Below are positions 9,459 to 18,815 of a stretch of 26,559 nucleotides of DNA, piece by piece; within the stretch, counting starts at the first letter, position 1, and every line of letters begins with the position of its first letter. The notes below the pieces were generated by a model. The model did not search any database, had not been told where the DNA came from, and worked only from the letters and a program-made list of their open reading frames with translations. Where the stretch lies: the NCBI GenBank assembly GCA_015680685.1, contig MNCI01008624.1, positions 26,684 through 53,242 on the forward strand. Direction: 5' to 3'. The translations under genes were made by a program, and so were the position numbers. Source of the stretch: Gnetum montanum (lineage: Eukaryota > Streptophyta > Gnetopsida > Gnetales > Gnetaceae).

Positions 9459-10070
9459 TGGAAAAAAGAGGGGAAAACACCACATACTGGCTTGTGCAAT
9501 ATTTTCCCACTTGTGTGTTAAAAGAAAGATATAAACTAATAGAGTAGACAATGGAAGTAAAGTGTATAATAATAGCACCCAATAACACAAAGATTTACAT
9601 GGTTCACCCTTATTTGGGCTACATCCTCAGGCCAAACTTTGAATAAATATTCTTCCACTAACAAATAGTAGGAATACAAAAAAATCTCTCTAGTTAATTA
9701 CTAGAGGTATACAAAATTAACACACGCCCTTAAGAAAATCTCAAGCTCACAAGGCTTATTTTTGTGTCTCTCCCTTTGGCCTCTCTTTTCTCTCTTTGGT
9801 CATTGGCTTCTCTTCTACCTACTCACATTTTCCATTTCCCTTGGCTACTTATAGCCAAGGGAAATGTCCTATCCTACCTAACTTAGGTAGCCATTGTTAA
9901 AGGCTACCTAACTTAGTAGCCAATGTGGGCTGCTAATTTTGGTTAGCTACCTAACTTTGGAAGCCTTCATTAAAGGCTTCCTAAATAAGCAACCAACATG
10001 GACTACTAATTTTGGTTGGCTACCTAAATTTTCAAGCATCCTTCCTTCCCTGCCCTTCCCCCAAACCTCC
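9459..10070 (-). repeat. 5' LTR of copia B, truncated at its outer end
   Basis: It matches the left LTR from ATTGGAAAAAAGAGG at 9457 through the shared TTAATTACTAGAGGTATAC block, the TATA hairpin and both U3 repeat units. Similarity fades at about 10060 in a pyrimidine-rich run. The roughly 60 bp that end the left LTR, including the TGATGTGTG terminus, are missing, and gypsy pol sequence begins within about 20 bp. On the minus strand TTGGATATCAC lies about 10 nt past the LTR end and resembles the start of the initiator-Met primer-binding site (TGGTATCA), but spacing and sequence are imperfect. Confidence 0.8.
9833..9866 (-). promoter_or_regulatory. Perfect 15-bp inverted repeat enclosing the TATA motif, 5' LTR
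   Basis: CATTTCCCTTGGCTA (9833-9847) and TAGCCAAGGGAAATG (9852-9866) are exact reverse complements separated by CTTA. The minus-strand TATAAG core promoter motif spans the spacer and the inner end of one arm. Conservation in both LTRs argues that it was present in the active element. Confidence 0.7.
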
Positions 10071-10084
10071 CCAGCATCCAATAT

Positions 10085-11990
10085 ATCACTTAAAGACTTA
10101 AAATAGTAAAATATATGAGGTCATTCCTTACATACTAAGTATTATAGGTAGTTGATTAAGAACCTATCAAAGATTACCAAACCAATAGTAAAACTCTCCA
10201 AGAAGAGAGCATCCTTCATTTAGTTAGAAGATTATGAGAAGTTTTTTGATCTACTCAAGAAAAGACTTGTATAGACTCCAATCCTATGAGCACATAATTA
10301 ATCAAAGTCCTTCTACATCATAACCAATGCATCCAAATACACTTCGGAAGTTGTGCTCACATAGCTAAATAATAAAAAAATGTCCATACTACATATACTA
10401 TATAACCAAAAGCATTTCTAGTGCACAACTTAATTACACCACAATCAAAAAGGAGCTAATAGTGAAGATTTATGCACTTGAAAAATTTAGACACTGTGTA
10501 CTTAACTATACAATACTTATGCATATAAATTGCAATGCAATATGGTTCCTCATGAACACACCAATGATAAATCCTTAAATCATTCAGTAGTTGGTGATCT
10601 TATAAGAGTTCAACATTACAATAATTAATAAGAAGAAAACCAAAAACATTGTTCAAAATCATTTTTCTCAATTAAGATGAGACAACAAAGTTGATGAAGA
10701 GCCTCTATCTAATCCATTTCCTAATGAGGCTTTATTTGGTAAGGCTACTATAGTTTTTTTATGAACAATAAATCCTTAATTTTTTTATCATCTTACATAT
10801 ATGAAGAAGCACAGAGTTCCTACTAAATGGCACAAACTTAGGATCCAAAAATTTCTTTACTAGGTCAAACATTTCATGGAATTAGAGGAAAATCTCTACA
10901 AGATCTATGTAGATAACTTGGTACACTAGTGTATGTCAAAGGAGAACCAATTAAGAATTTTCTAAGATGTAAATAAGAGCCATGTAGAGCTCACTATTAT
11001 GGGTGAAGAATGGTTATTAAAATTCTCATGGCTAGTTATTTTTTGCTTACACTCTTTCACGATCTACATTACTTTGCTACCTCTTGCAAACTATATCAAC
11101 AAGATAGTAAGATATAGCTCACATTGAGAGACTACAATAGTGGATCCAACAACTATAGCCTTTTGACTTATAGGGAATTGATTTTATGGATCTTGTTACC
11201 CCTTCATCTAATGGTAATTCATATATCATTATTTCTGTAGATTAATATGCAAAGTCAGCTAAGGCACTACATTTATTGATTTCACTATAGCAACTAATAC
11301 AAACTTCTTCAAGTAATAGATGGTGAATAATTTTGTTATATCACATGTACTTATCTCAAATAATGACACATAGTTTATAGAGAAAACATTCAAAAATTTA
11401 ATAAAATGTTTGAGGGTAAACCACAAATTAACAATACTAGATTATCCTCAAGCTAATGACAAAGTTAAAGTTATAAATAACAAAATAATCTAAATTGTAA
11501 TACAAACCATTAGTAGATATAGGAATAATTCAAGCACCAAACCTAATAAGGCACCATGAGCTTATAAGTTGACTTAAAAACTTCTTATTAGCTAGTTTTA
11601 TTATAAACTAGTGTATGGGAAATTGTTAAAACTATTCATCCAAGTAAAAATTTGTATACTAACTACCTCATATAATCTAAACTTGGATCCCACTCTAGCA
11701 CAACAAGAACATTTACTAAATTTAAATGTACTTGAAGAAAATAGGATGATTATCTTGATGCATATCGAAGTATATAAATTCTACAACTAGTAGAGGCATA
11801 AACTTAAGATGAAACACTTCAACCTCCAATCAAGTGACACTATCCTTTATTATAATTCAAATCTTACACACTAATGTATAAAAATCCAAATGCTTTGAAA
11901 AGGAACATATATAGTTCACACAGTCTAGATCATGTGCCTTACAAATTTACCACCTATTAAATCCATAAAACCTTACATTGGTGAATATAA
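10085..11990 (+). pseudogene. Ty3/gypsy pol relic: RT end, RNase H, integrase
   Basis: The plus strand begins inside RT (MRSFL, then YYR.LIKNLSKITKPIVKL). It runs through EDYEKFFDLLKKRLV and FYIITNASKYTS (DAS of RNase H has become NAS), then YYISKSISSAQLNYTTIKKE and YALEKFRH. EFNITIINKKKTKNIVQNH marks the end of RNase H. Integrase follows: a zinc region ending SCKLYQQDSK near 11090, FDL*GIDFMDLVTPSSNGNS at 11162-11220, SNNDT (family DNGT) near 11355 and PQANDKVKVINN (family PQ.NGQVE) near 11446, so catalytic residues are lost. The stop in FDL*GID is a TAG at a conserved Trp. Degraded C-terminal sequence continues to about 11990. The gag and RT N-terminal half are absent: the left end joins the broken LTR of copia B. 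Confidence 0.85.
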
Positions 11991-13134
11991 AGAAAATTAA
12001 GCCATTTAGTAAGCCTAGTGGAACTAGCACATTAAGAACTTCAATAATTATTATTGCTAAATCCAACCTTCAAATCTTCTCCTTGAAACTCAATCATGGG
12101 AGAGATACTTTGATTTGATAAGAGAGTTAAGTGCATCTGTATCTTTATCTTTTATGGTTCTTTTTATTTTACTAGTATGTTACAATTATGATTTCAGTAG
12201 TTTTGTTTGGCATATTGTAGAATTTCAACTACAGTGATTGTATGTTGATTAAACCAAGGACATGATCCACATTTGATTAACACCTATTGACATGGCTATG
12301 TAAGGTTATTATAACTAGGAGTCTACTTTGGAAAGGAACCACTTGTATAACTCTTGGGGATCATGGCCAAGGACTAGCTCCACACATTCCAAGAATGTAA
12401 TGGATAGTTTTCCTATCTTTATGAATTAATAATTAATTCATTTCTCACATCTTAATTCTTAACTAATTTTCTACCTTCAAAATAATTGAATTTCATGATT
12501 TCAAATCAACTTGAACCATTATTAATTTTTACATCAAGTTTAATAGTCTCTTATAAGGTTTAGTACCCTTCAATAGATCCAAATTCAATGTTTAGATCCC
12601 TCAAACTTCATTAGAGAACAAAAATCCAAAGTAAGACTTTAATAGGCTACAACGTTGCACATCATAGCCACTTAATTAATGTAGTGACTAAGCTGCATTA
12701 ACACAACTATGTTGACTAAGCTACATCAACATAGTGGATAAAACCTATACATAGCATGTAGTCCCCATGTAATTTTGCACCTTTTTCTTCCAATGATTAA
12801 TAAGTTTTTATAGTTCTTCTTGGCATGGAACCTTCCAATAGAAATATCTTAGGATCGAGACCTCTAATTTAACTTGTTTAAAATATGTGAGCTATCAAAG
12901 CTAAGCTCTATGTTATGTAGGCATCAAAACACAAATCTGAAAACTTTTCAAACACTCAAGTTTTAAAACATTTAAGTTAACTAATGCTTAAAAATAACTA
13001 AAATTAATCAATACTTAGATGATTTAGTTACCATAGGATATTAGGAATGCTAAAGTTAATAATGGTTAAGATCATAATAACAAGATATTTTAAAAATTAA
13101 TAATTATTCTTGTAGTATTTTCAAATGATGCCTA
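11991..13134. other. No gene seen; decayed AT-rich sequence
   Basis: Nothing here translates into a recognisable protein. Short repeats of GACTAAGCTRCATYAACA occur at about 12685-12735. If the gypsy pol to the left and the unknown frame to the right belong to one element, this is the stretch between them. I saw no tRNA-like boxes or LTR termini. Confidence 0.35.
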
Positions 13135-16100
13135 AACATGTTCCAATGATGAGAGGTTCATCATGACCATGAGAGAAAATGCCAAGAGCTAAACATGAAT
13201 AAGGATGTAGCCAAGATCTATAGCAAAATAAGAATTCCATGCAATGGGAGCAATAAGGCAAAAGCTTGAAGTAAAATCATTATGATAGCTTCCTACTATG
13301 CAAATAGGGTAGTCTATATAGGGCAAAGTACCTCCACCACAACCAAATTTAAATGTGTTTCTTGTAAATTTTTGCTTGGAAACCACTAAAGACAAGGCAG
13401 TTACTAGTGTTGTTTGGTCAAAATCAAAATTTGAATCATTTTTGGAATTTTTCACCTCGAACATTTGTGAATAAGTACAAATCTCTTCCCTTTGGCATCT
13501 CATCTTTAAAAATTGGGAATAACATCCTAGAAAGAATTCTCTCTTTTAGAATAATCATCAAAGAAACATAGCAGTTAAAATAAATAATATCACCATATCC
13601 TACTCTATGGAGGCCATTGTCATGATGTTGGGGGTTTTAAACACGGGAACTAGGTTTATTAAAGTCTTCATAAATTTAGTTATGAAAATCCAAATATAAT
13701 GGATGCAAAGGACTTATGGAGTAGAATGCAATGAGTATGATTTTGTAACTCAAGCAAAGAAAATCTATTTCAAGATTGTTGTTGATCACATCAACCCACT
13801 AGTGAAGTATAGCTGAGTTACATCCTTCTTGACCAAGGCATGTGCAACCATTAATGGATCCTTTCCTATTAACATACTTCATCTCATCTTTCTAAAGGTA
13901 GAGTGATAATTTAGAAAGAATGAGAGCAATAGGAAGTCACTTTCCTTCCCTTACCTCATTAGAAGACTTTGCTAAAGGAAAGGAATTATCTACTACACTA
14001 ATGATATATTAAGAAGAGCTTCAATGACTTTATGTTAAGAGATCATGAAAGTGAAGTCAAATTTAAAGATTTAGAAGAAAATCATATCATTACCTAATAT
14101 TAGAGAAATAACAACAAGCTCTATCCCAACTACTACCTCTCAAACTAACTTAATCATAAGTGTAGGGGTAAGCATAAGTGAGCTAAGCACTGGTCAATAA
14201 GTACTTATGAGAAGTTCTAATATCTATCATCATACAATTAGCTATTCATAGAAGATATCTAGAGTAATGAGCTAGTAATAAGAGGATATCTCTAACATTT
14301 TTAGTATTGAATGTTAGAATGCATTTGCCTAAATAAACCCAAGAATAGGGGATGTAACTATGATGTTACCTTAGGAGGATATCCAAAAATTTCTAGCAAT
14401 GCTATCTCTTTCTTTATTAAATTAAAGTTTGAGGATGGAGAAAATGTGGAAGTAACGCCACATAAAGAATAAGAAGCCACTATGGAAGTTATCTTAGATC
14501 ACATTGATGACACTTTCAAAGTCCCTACAATAACCATAAGTGTAGGGGAAAGCATGAGTGTCCCAAGCACCAATTAACAAGTGTAGCTATAGGAACCATA
14601 AGTGCAAGGGCAAGCATGAGTGCATCAAGGACTATTTAACAAGCACTTATAAGTAGTATCTATTATCCTACAATGAGCTATTCATAGGAGGTATCTCAAG
14701 CAGTGAGGTAGCAATAAGAGGATATTTCTAACCTATTTAGTATTGAATATCATAATATGTTTTTCTAAATGAACCTAAGAATAGGAGATGTACCTCTGAT
14801 GTTGCCTTAAGAGAATATCCAAAAAAATCTAACAATGCTACCTATTTCTTTATTACATTAAAGTTTGGAAATGAAGCAAATGTGGTAGTAATGCCACATA
14901 AAGAATAATAGGCCATTGTGAAAGTTGTTGCATATCACATCTACAAAGCTTTCAAGAATCCTACAATAAAGATTCCAAATTTTACCACCATTCTAAATAG
15001 TTAAGTATCTAAAGAGTTTGGAATAGTAGAAGAAGAAATGATGACTACAAAGTATCATTATGAGGCATTAGATAGACTAATTTGTACCAAGAAAAGAATC
15101 ATAAATATGGTCAATATTTCAAAAGATGTCACCACTATATAATCTAAACTAATAGAAACCAAGGAGAATTTGGCTATCTTAAAATTCCAACTTTAGTGAG
15201 TTGAGTTACTAAATTAAAGATTAGAAGATGAAGTTTCACAACTTTAAGCACAACTAGCAAATCCCATGTGGTTTTTTACTCCCAAGTAAATTAGCTAGTT
15301 CCATGATAATGTCACTATTCAACTGAAGGCTAACTAGAAATAGGTAAAGATATAAAAAGAGAATGCCATGTGGGATGCATCATTAGCAGATGCAAAGGCC
15401 TATGTCTTGAGCAAAAGCATTATCAAATTCGTAGAGGATAACTAAGGCCTTATTGCAAAACATTAGATTCCTAAAGGAAAAGAAAGAGAAAAACTAATTA
15501 GAAGAAACCTAAAGCATCTCCAAGAGTAATTAATACATGTAAGTGTGAACACTAACAAGTTTACAAGAGAAAATCTAAATCTCTTTATAGATAAGGTTAG
15601 AACCATTCGATAGAAGGCAACCATCGAGATTAGAATATGGTAGAATAAGGTCAAAAAGTAAAAGAGAGTTAGAGAACATTTCAAAAACTAAGTAGACCCT
15701 CAAAAGGAAATAAATGAAAAACAAACCTAAATGGCTAAAGTCAAGCTTAACATCATACTTCAATAGCTCCTTGGTCCAAACTAGTAGTCTATCTTTGATA
15801 AAATTAATGCCATCAATCAAGCTAAGGTCAAGATAAAGGAGCTATAAATCAAAGATATGATGAAATATATTGGAGCTTATCAACCTGCAATATGTCAATC
15901 TTGCAATGCTTAAAGTAACCAAGCTAATAAATGAGTTAGAAAAACAAGTAACCACCACATTTTCACTGTATGAATGTAAGCATTAAAGTTATCATGAAGC
16001 CCAATAGAAGCTTCACATTTCCAATACAGATTTGGAGGTTCTAAAGGTTAAATTCACTAATTAGAGAGATATGATAAAGAACCTAGCCAAAAGATGATGG

Positions 16101-16260
16101 ACTAGCAAGAGTTAAAAAATCAATTGAAGGTATTCAAAGTCGAATGCACCAATTTTACAACCTAGTTTTTCATTGCACATGAGATGTTTCCAACTCTGTC
16201 ATGTTCATGAGAAGTGCCTATAACATCTAACCTAGTCAATTTAACCTAGAGAGTAAATGA
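13135..16260 (+). pseudogene. Long decayed coiled-coil reading frame of unknown family
   Basis: From about 13135 to 14430 one plus-strand frame (codon starts at 13607, 13736, 14291) runs without net indels, broken only by stops. It includes MEAIVMMLGVLNTGTRF (13607), YDFVTQAKKIYFKIVVDHIN (13736) and SLSFPYLIRRLC (13937-13972). A duplicated module follows (14155-14968). A second long frame then runs from about 14765 to 15880 (codon start 15008), rich in Lys, Glu, Gln and Leu, with heptad-like stretches such as RLEDEVSQL and KLIETKENLAILKFQL, so coiled coils are likely. After a one-base slip near 15880 it continues with LKVTKLINELEKQVTTTF. I do not recognise the family. The LPFP.LI..LC-type motif resembles one I recall from plant transposon-associated proteins (Pfam 'putative plant transposon protein'/Athila ORF1 type), which would fit an extra or gag-like ORF; this is inference. 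No function can be stated. Confidence 0.55.
14155..14968 (+). repeat. Tandemly duplicated module inside the unknown frame
   Basis: Copy A is 14155-14534 and copy B 14597-14968, with an extra short copy of the module start at 14535-14592. Each start has CATAAGTG.AAGGG or CATAAGTGTAGGGG followed by AGCAT.AGTG. Shared inner blocks include AGCTATTCATAG, TAATAAGAGGATAT, TTTAGTATTGAAT, AAGAATAGG and GCCACATAAAGAATAA. The copies differ by many substitutions, so the duplication is old. In both, the best reading shifts by the same amount from a DISN.FSIE-type segment to a segment ending in TPHKE or MPHKE. Confidence 0.8.
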
Positions 16261-16633
16261 TTCCAAATCCTAAGAGGACAAAATAAAGATGCAAAATAAA
16301 TCATTCCACATAAATAAAGCAACAACATTTGTAATAGACCATTCACAAGATCCACTAAGGTAGGAGAAGCCTTCAATACCAAGAATTACATAAGGCATAT
16401 ACCTTGGTAATTTTTGAATTCTTGTAATATTTGTAAATTTTTGATATGTTCAAAAGTTTTATCATTTTTTCAAGTCCACTTGAATAAAAATATTATCATG
16501 TAGCATTCACATTATTATCAAGTCTTTGTTAAGTTAGTTAGTCAATCCATCAAAGTCACTTCTATAATTTTGTAACAAACTTTATCTCAATTTTTTTAAC
16601 TTGAGGGCAAGCCTTTACTTAGTTATGAGGATA
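16261..16633. other. No gene seen; possible 3' untranslated region ending in a polypurine-like tract
   Basis: After the unknown frame fades the sequence is AT-rich. TTGAGGGCAAGC at about 16601-16613 and GTTATGAGGATA directly before a TG at 16634 are similar in type to the tract upstream of many plant gypsy 3' LTRs. No coding signal is visible. Confidence 0.3.
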
Positions 16634-17172
16634 TGATAAATAATGTTTTGGTAAGTTGTAACATCATAGCTATGTAGATACATTTGTGTTGATGCAACTC
16701 ATAAATGATTCCTAAGTTATGACGATGTAATCTAGTTTTGTTCCTATAAATATAGGTCACCTACCACATCAATAACATCCATTAATATAGTATGAAGCAA
16801 ACCTCTTGTAGTTTTCTTTTTTGAGTCTTAGTAATAGTCAACAAGCATCCATAACATTAACTTGAGTTGATTGTATGAAATCTTATTTGAGTGGTATTAT
16901 GCCTAAACATAATCCATAATCAACAATAAGATTAAGATTTAATTTATATTCATTGCAACACTATAACTCAATTTAATATTTTCTTTACTTGTAGTTTACT
17001 CTCATTGTTATTTACTTTTATACAAACTTAGATAATAATTTACTTTTAAAATATATAATATATATGGTGGATTAAGCATGATCACTTCAAGCATTAACAC
17101 ATCTTCACTTGATAATCATAGTAACATTATTATTTAGTTTACCAAATAGAGCAACATTTCGTAATCCCAACA
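16634..17172 (+). repeat. Possible LTR, plus strand
   Basis: The block starts TGATAAATAATG after a purine-rich run, has CCTATAAATATAGG (TATA) about 110 bp in, and ends GTAATCCCAACA at 17172. The sequence AATCCCAACAATGG is the classic join between a plant LTR end and an initiator-Met primer-binding site, but what follows (ATGTATG) does not continue as TATCAGAGC. It could be the 3' LTR of the element carrying the unknown frame, a solo LTR, or a 5' LTR whose element has gone. Flanking five-base sequences (GGATA and ATGGA) do not match as a target duplication. Confidence 0.4.
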
Positions 17173-18069
17173 ATGGATGTATGTCTTTAGGATGTGTATG
17201 GAAAATGGGATTAGACACAAATCATCTTAGGCTAGAGTTGAGTTGAAATAACTTCATACTAGATTATTTAGAATAGTTTTGATATTTTAATATTTTTTAT
17301 TCATGGTCATCATAACAATAGTTATCATGTGTCAACTATACTTAACCTTATGTACTAAAGGTCACTCCAAGTATAGTTGGGAAAGGTAACACTTGTGTTT
17401 ACATGATTAACTACCTAAGAGTCTTGCTAGTTTAGTTAATAGATTATGATATGGGCTCTTATAATGCTTGTAGACTATATGGTTAGACATTAGGAATTGT
17501 TATTGCTCATTAACTAACAAAGTAAAAATACTATCATCAATAGGTAGACATCAAGTAGCAGATAGAATAATCAAAGCAGCCAAGGATGGCATGGGTTATT
17601 ATAATTAGGAAGAAGTTATCATGGAAAATTAGAGATATCCTAAAGCACTAGTGTCAGGATCTAAGGATGGCATCACCCAATTGAAGACCTATAAGTTGAG
17701 CATCTTGCCAATCTAGAGTGGATCCATTTGCATGTCACAATATCTTTCATAGTGTGAAAGGTGGTCTAGCTACACCACAATTCCCATCTAATGCATAATA
17801 AATGTGAGGCTAGTAATCATGTAAGTAGGATTAGCCAAGAAATAAGACCCCAAAGGGTTAGCCAACCCATCAAAAACTCATTTTTTCTTTATGCAAAATA
17901 TCTTTGCACTTGTTGTTGGTTGAAGTTGCCTTTGAATATATTAAGAAAATACATAAAAATTTTAAAAACCCTTTAAAATTTAATAAGGATGATTCAAATA
18001 AAGAAGCTTTGTAGTGACTAAATAGCATCATAATACAAAATCAAGACAAGACATAAGTTCATTATTTAA
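17173..18069. other. No gene seen
   Basis: AT-rich sequence with dispersed short ATG-containing frames. The 61-codon plus frame at 17791-17976 has no recognisable motif. A short match, GGAAAGG.AACACTTGT near 17380, is shared with about 12330 but is too short to define a repeat. Confidence 0.35.
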
Positions 18070-18220
18070 TTAGGAATTATAGGTAAGAGATTACTAGTCA
18101 TACCAAGGATTTGCAAGTAAGAGATTATCGATTCAAGTCACACTTAAGACATGATAATATTTCTTCATAATTACTCTAAATTATCATGTTGGTTACAATA
18201 TGAATGTCATAATGATTAAA
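18070..18220 (+). mobile_element. tRNA-derived SINE-like relic, copy 1
   Basis: The best-preserved part is a polymerase III B-box-like GATTCAAGTCAC near 18130-18141 in the setting AAGAGATTATCGATTCAAGTC, followed by ACTTAAGAC. The 3' part (about 60 bp, CTTCATAATT, CATGTTGGTTAC) is shared with copy 2. The A-box half is degraded. Confidence 0.5.
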
Positions 18221-18237
18221 TTTTAATATTTACTAGT

Positions 18238-18365
18238 CATAGATGACTCAAGTGGTTAGCTCATTATTTTGTTAGTTAAGAGGTTGCTAGTTTGAATAAT
18301 ACTTAAGATATTATTATATTCCTCTATAATTTTTCTAATGTATCCTATTGGTTATATGTCAGTTT
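18238..18365 (+). mobile_element. tRNA-derived SINE-like relic, copy 2
   Basis: An A-box-like GATGACTCAAGTGGTTAGCTC begins at 18242 and a B-box-like GGTTGCTAGTTTGAATAAT lies about 40 bp downstream, the spacing of a tRNA gene promoter. ACTTAAGATA and a tail matching copy 1 follow (CTCTATAATT, CTATTGGTTATATG). The B box has lost its CpG (TTTGAA for TTCGAA), consistent with methylation decay. A head-to-tail copy lies about 158 bp upstream. Confidence 0.55.
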
Positions 18366-18724
18366 ATTTATTATAAATGTTTTAAAACTTAGATATGATT
18401 AGTTAGATTAGAATTGAGGTAAATTCAAATCTTAACCCTTAATTTGATTTAATTCAATCCATTAATGTAAAAAGTAAAACTTGGAGATCAAGGAACTTGT
18501 TATGGATAAACCTAGAATTAAATTGATCCATTCATTCATAAATTAATCTTAACCACTAATTATGATCATTTGGATTTATAATTTCAAATTTCCTATAGCT
18601 CTTTTTTTTCATACATAACCATGATCAATTATCGATCCATTAAGAGCCTGTCTAGTAAAAATCCTTATGACTTTAGGAAAGAGTCACAAAAAAGATAAGG
18701 CAAAGAATTTTTTTTTTAGTGCAA
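18366..18724. other. No gene seen
   Basis: AT-rich, with T runs at 18602-18610 and 18711-18718. No coding, LTR or tRNA-like signal recognised. Confidence 0.35.
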
Positions 18725-18815
18725 TACATAACCTAGTTGGTTAGCTTACATAGATCTAGACTTGAAAGTCTTAGGTTTAAAGCCTAGCACCAATACCCCT
18801 TGTCAACTAATCTAG
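18725..18815 (+). mobile_element. Third tRNA-like SINE relic, different family
   Basis: An A-box-like ATAACCTAGTTGGTTAGC at 18728-18745 and a B-box-like TTAGGTTTAAAGCCTAGC at 18771-18788 are about 40 bp apart. Between them AGACTTGAAAGTCT could form an anticodon-type stem, although arm lengths are not those of a working tRNA. The boxes differ from those of the pair upstream, so this is a separate SINE or tRNA-derived fragment. An upstream run of T and downstream ACCAATACCCC complete the picture. Confidence 0.5.

Larger units (their letters stand above)
4552..10070 (-). mobile_element. Copia element B (Tnt1/Hopscotch-like) with both LTRs, right end truncated
   Basis: Two directly repeated LTRs (4552-5212 and 9459 to about 10070) flank an internal region that reads, on the minus strand, gag, protease, integrase, RT, RNase H. 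Protease, integrase and the N-terminal half of RT lie in one frame; gag is in another, and there are frame slips inside RT. A polypurine tract abuts the 3' LTR. The LTRs are alignable over nearly their whole length but carry many substitutions and small indels, so insertion is old though more recent than copia A. The 5' LTR (right) lacks about the last 60 bp that the 3' LTR shows, so target-site duplications cannot be checked. Confidence 0.9.

Noticed and set aside
13189-13503. 104-codon open frame on the minus strand
   Set aside because: It lies opposite the long plus-strand frame, has no recognisable motif, and the plus frame reads on through both its ends.
15463-15820. Two overlapping minus-strand frames of 73 and 81 codons, hydrophobic
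   Set aside because: They are complements of the Lys/Glu/Gln-rich coiled-coil frame, and such complements give Phe/Leu/Ser-rich apparent membrane proteins by chance.
13135-16260. A nuclear code in which TAA and TAG mean Gln (as in some ciliates and green algae)
   Set aside because: Catalytic residues are lost throughout the window, frameshifts exist in the copia and gypsy elements, TAG also stands at a conserved Trp (gypsy FDL*GID, 11171), and the LINE uses CAA and CAG with one clear TAA. Decay explains all of this.
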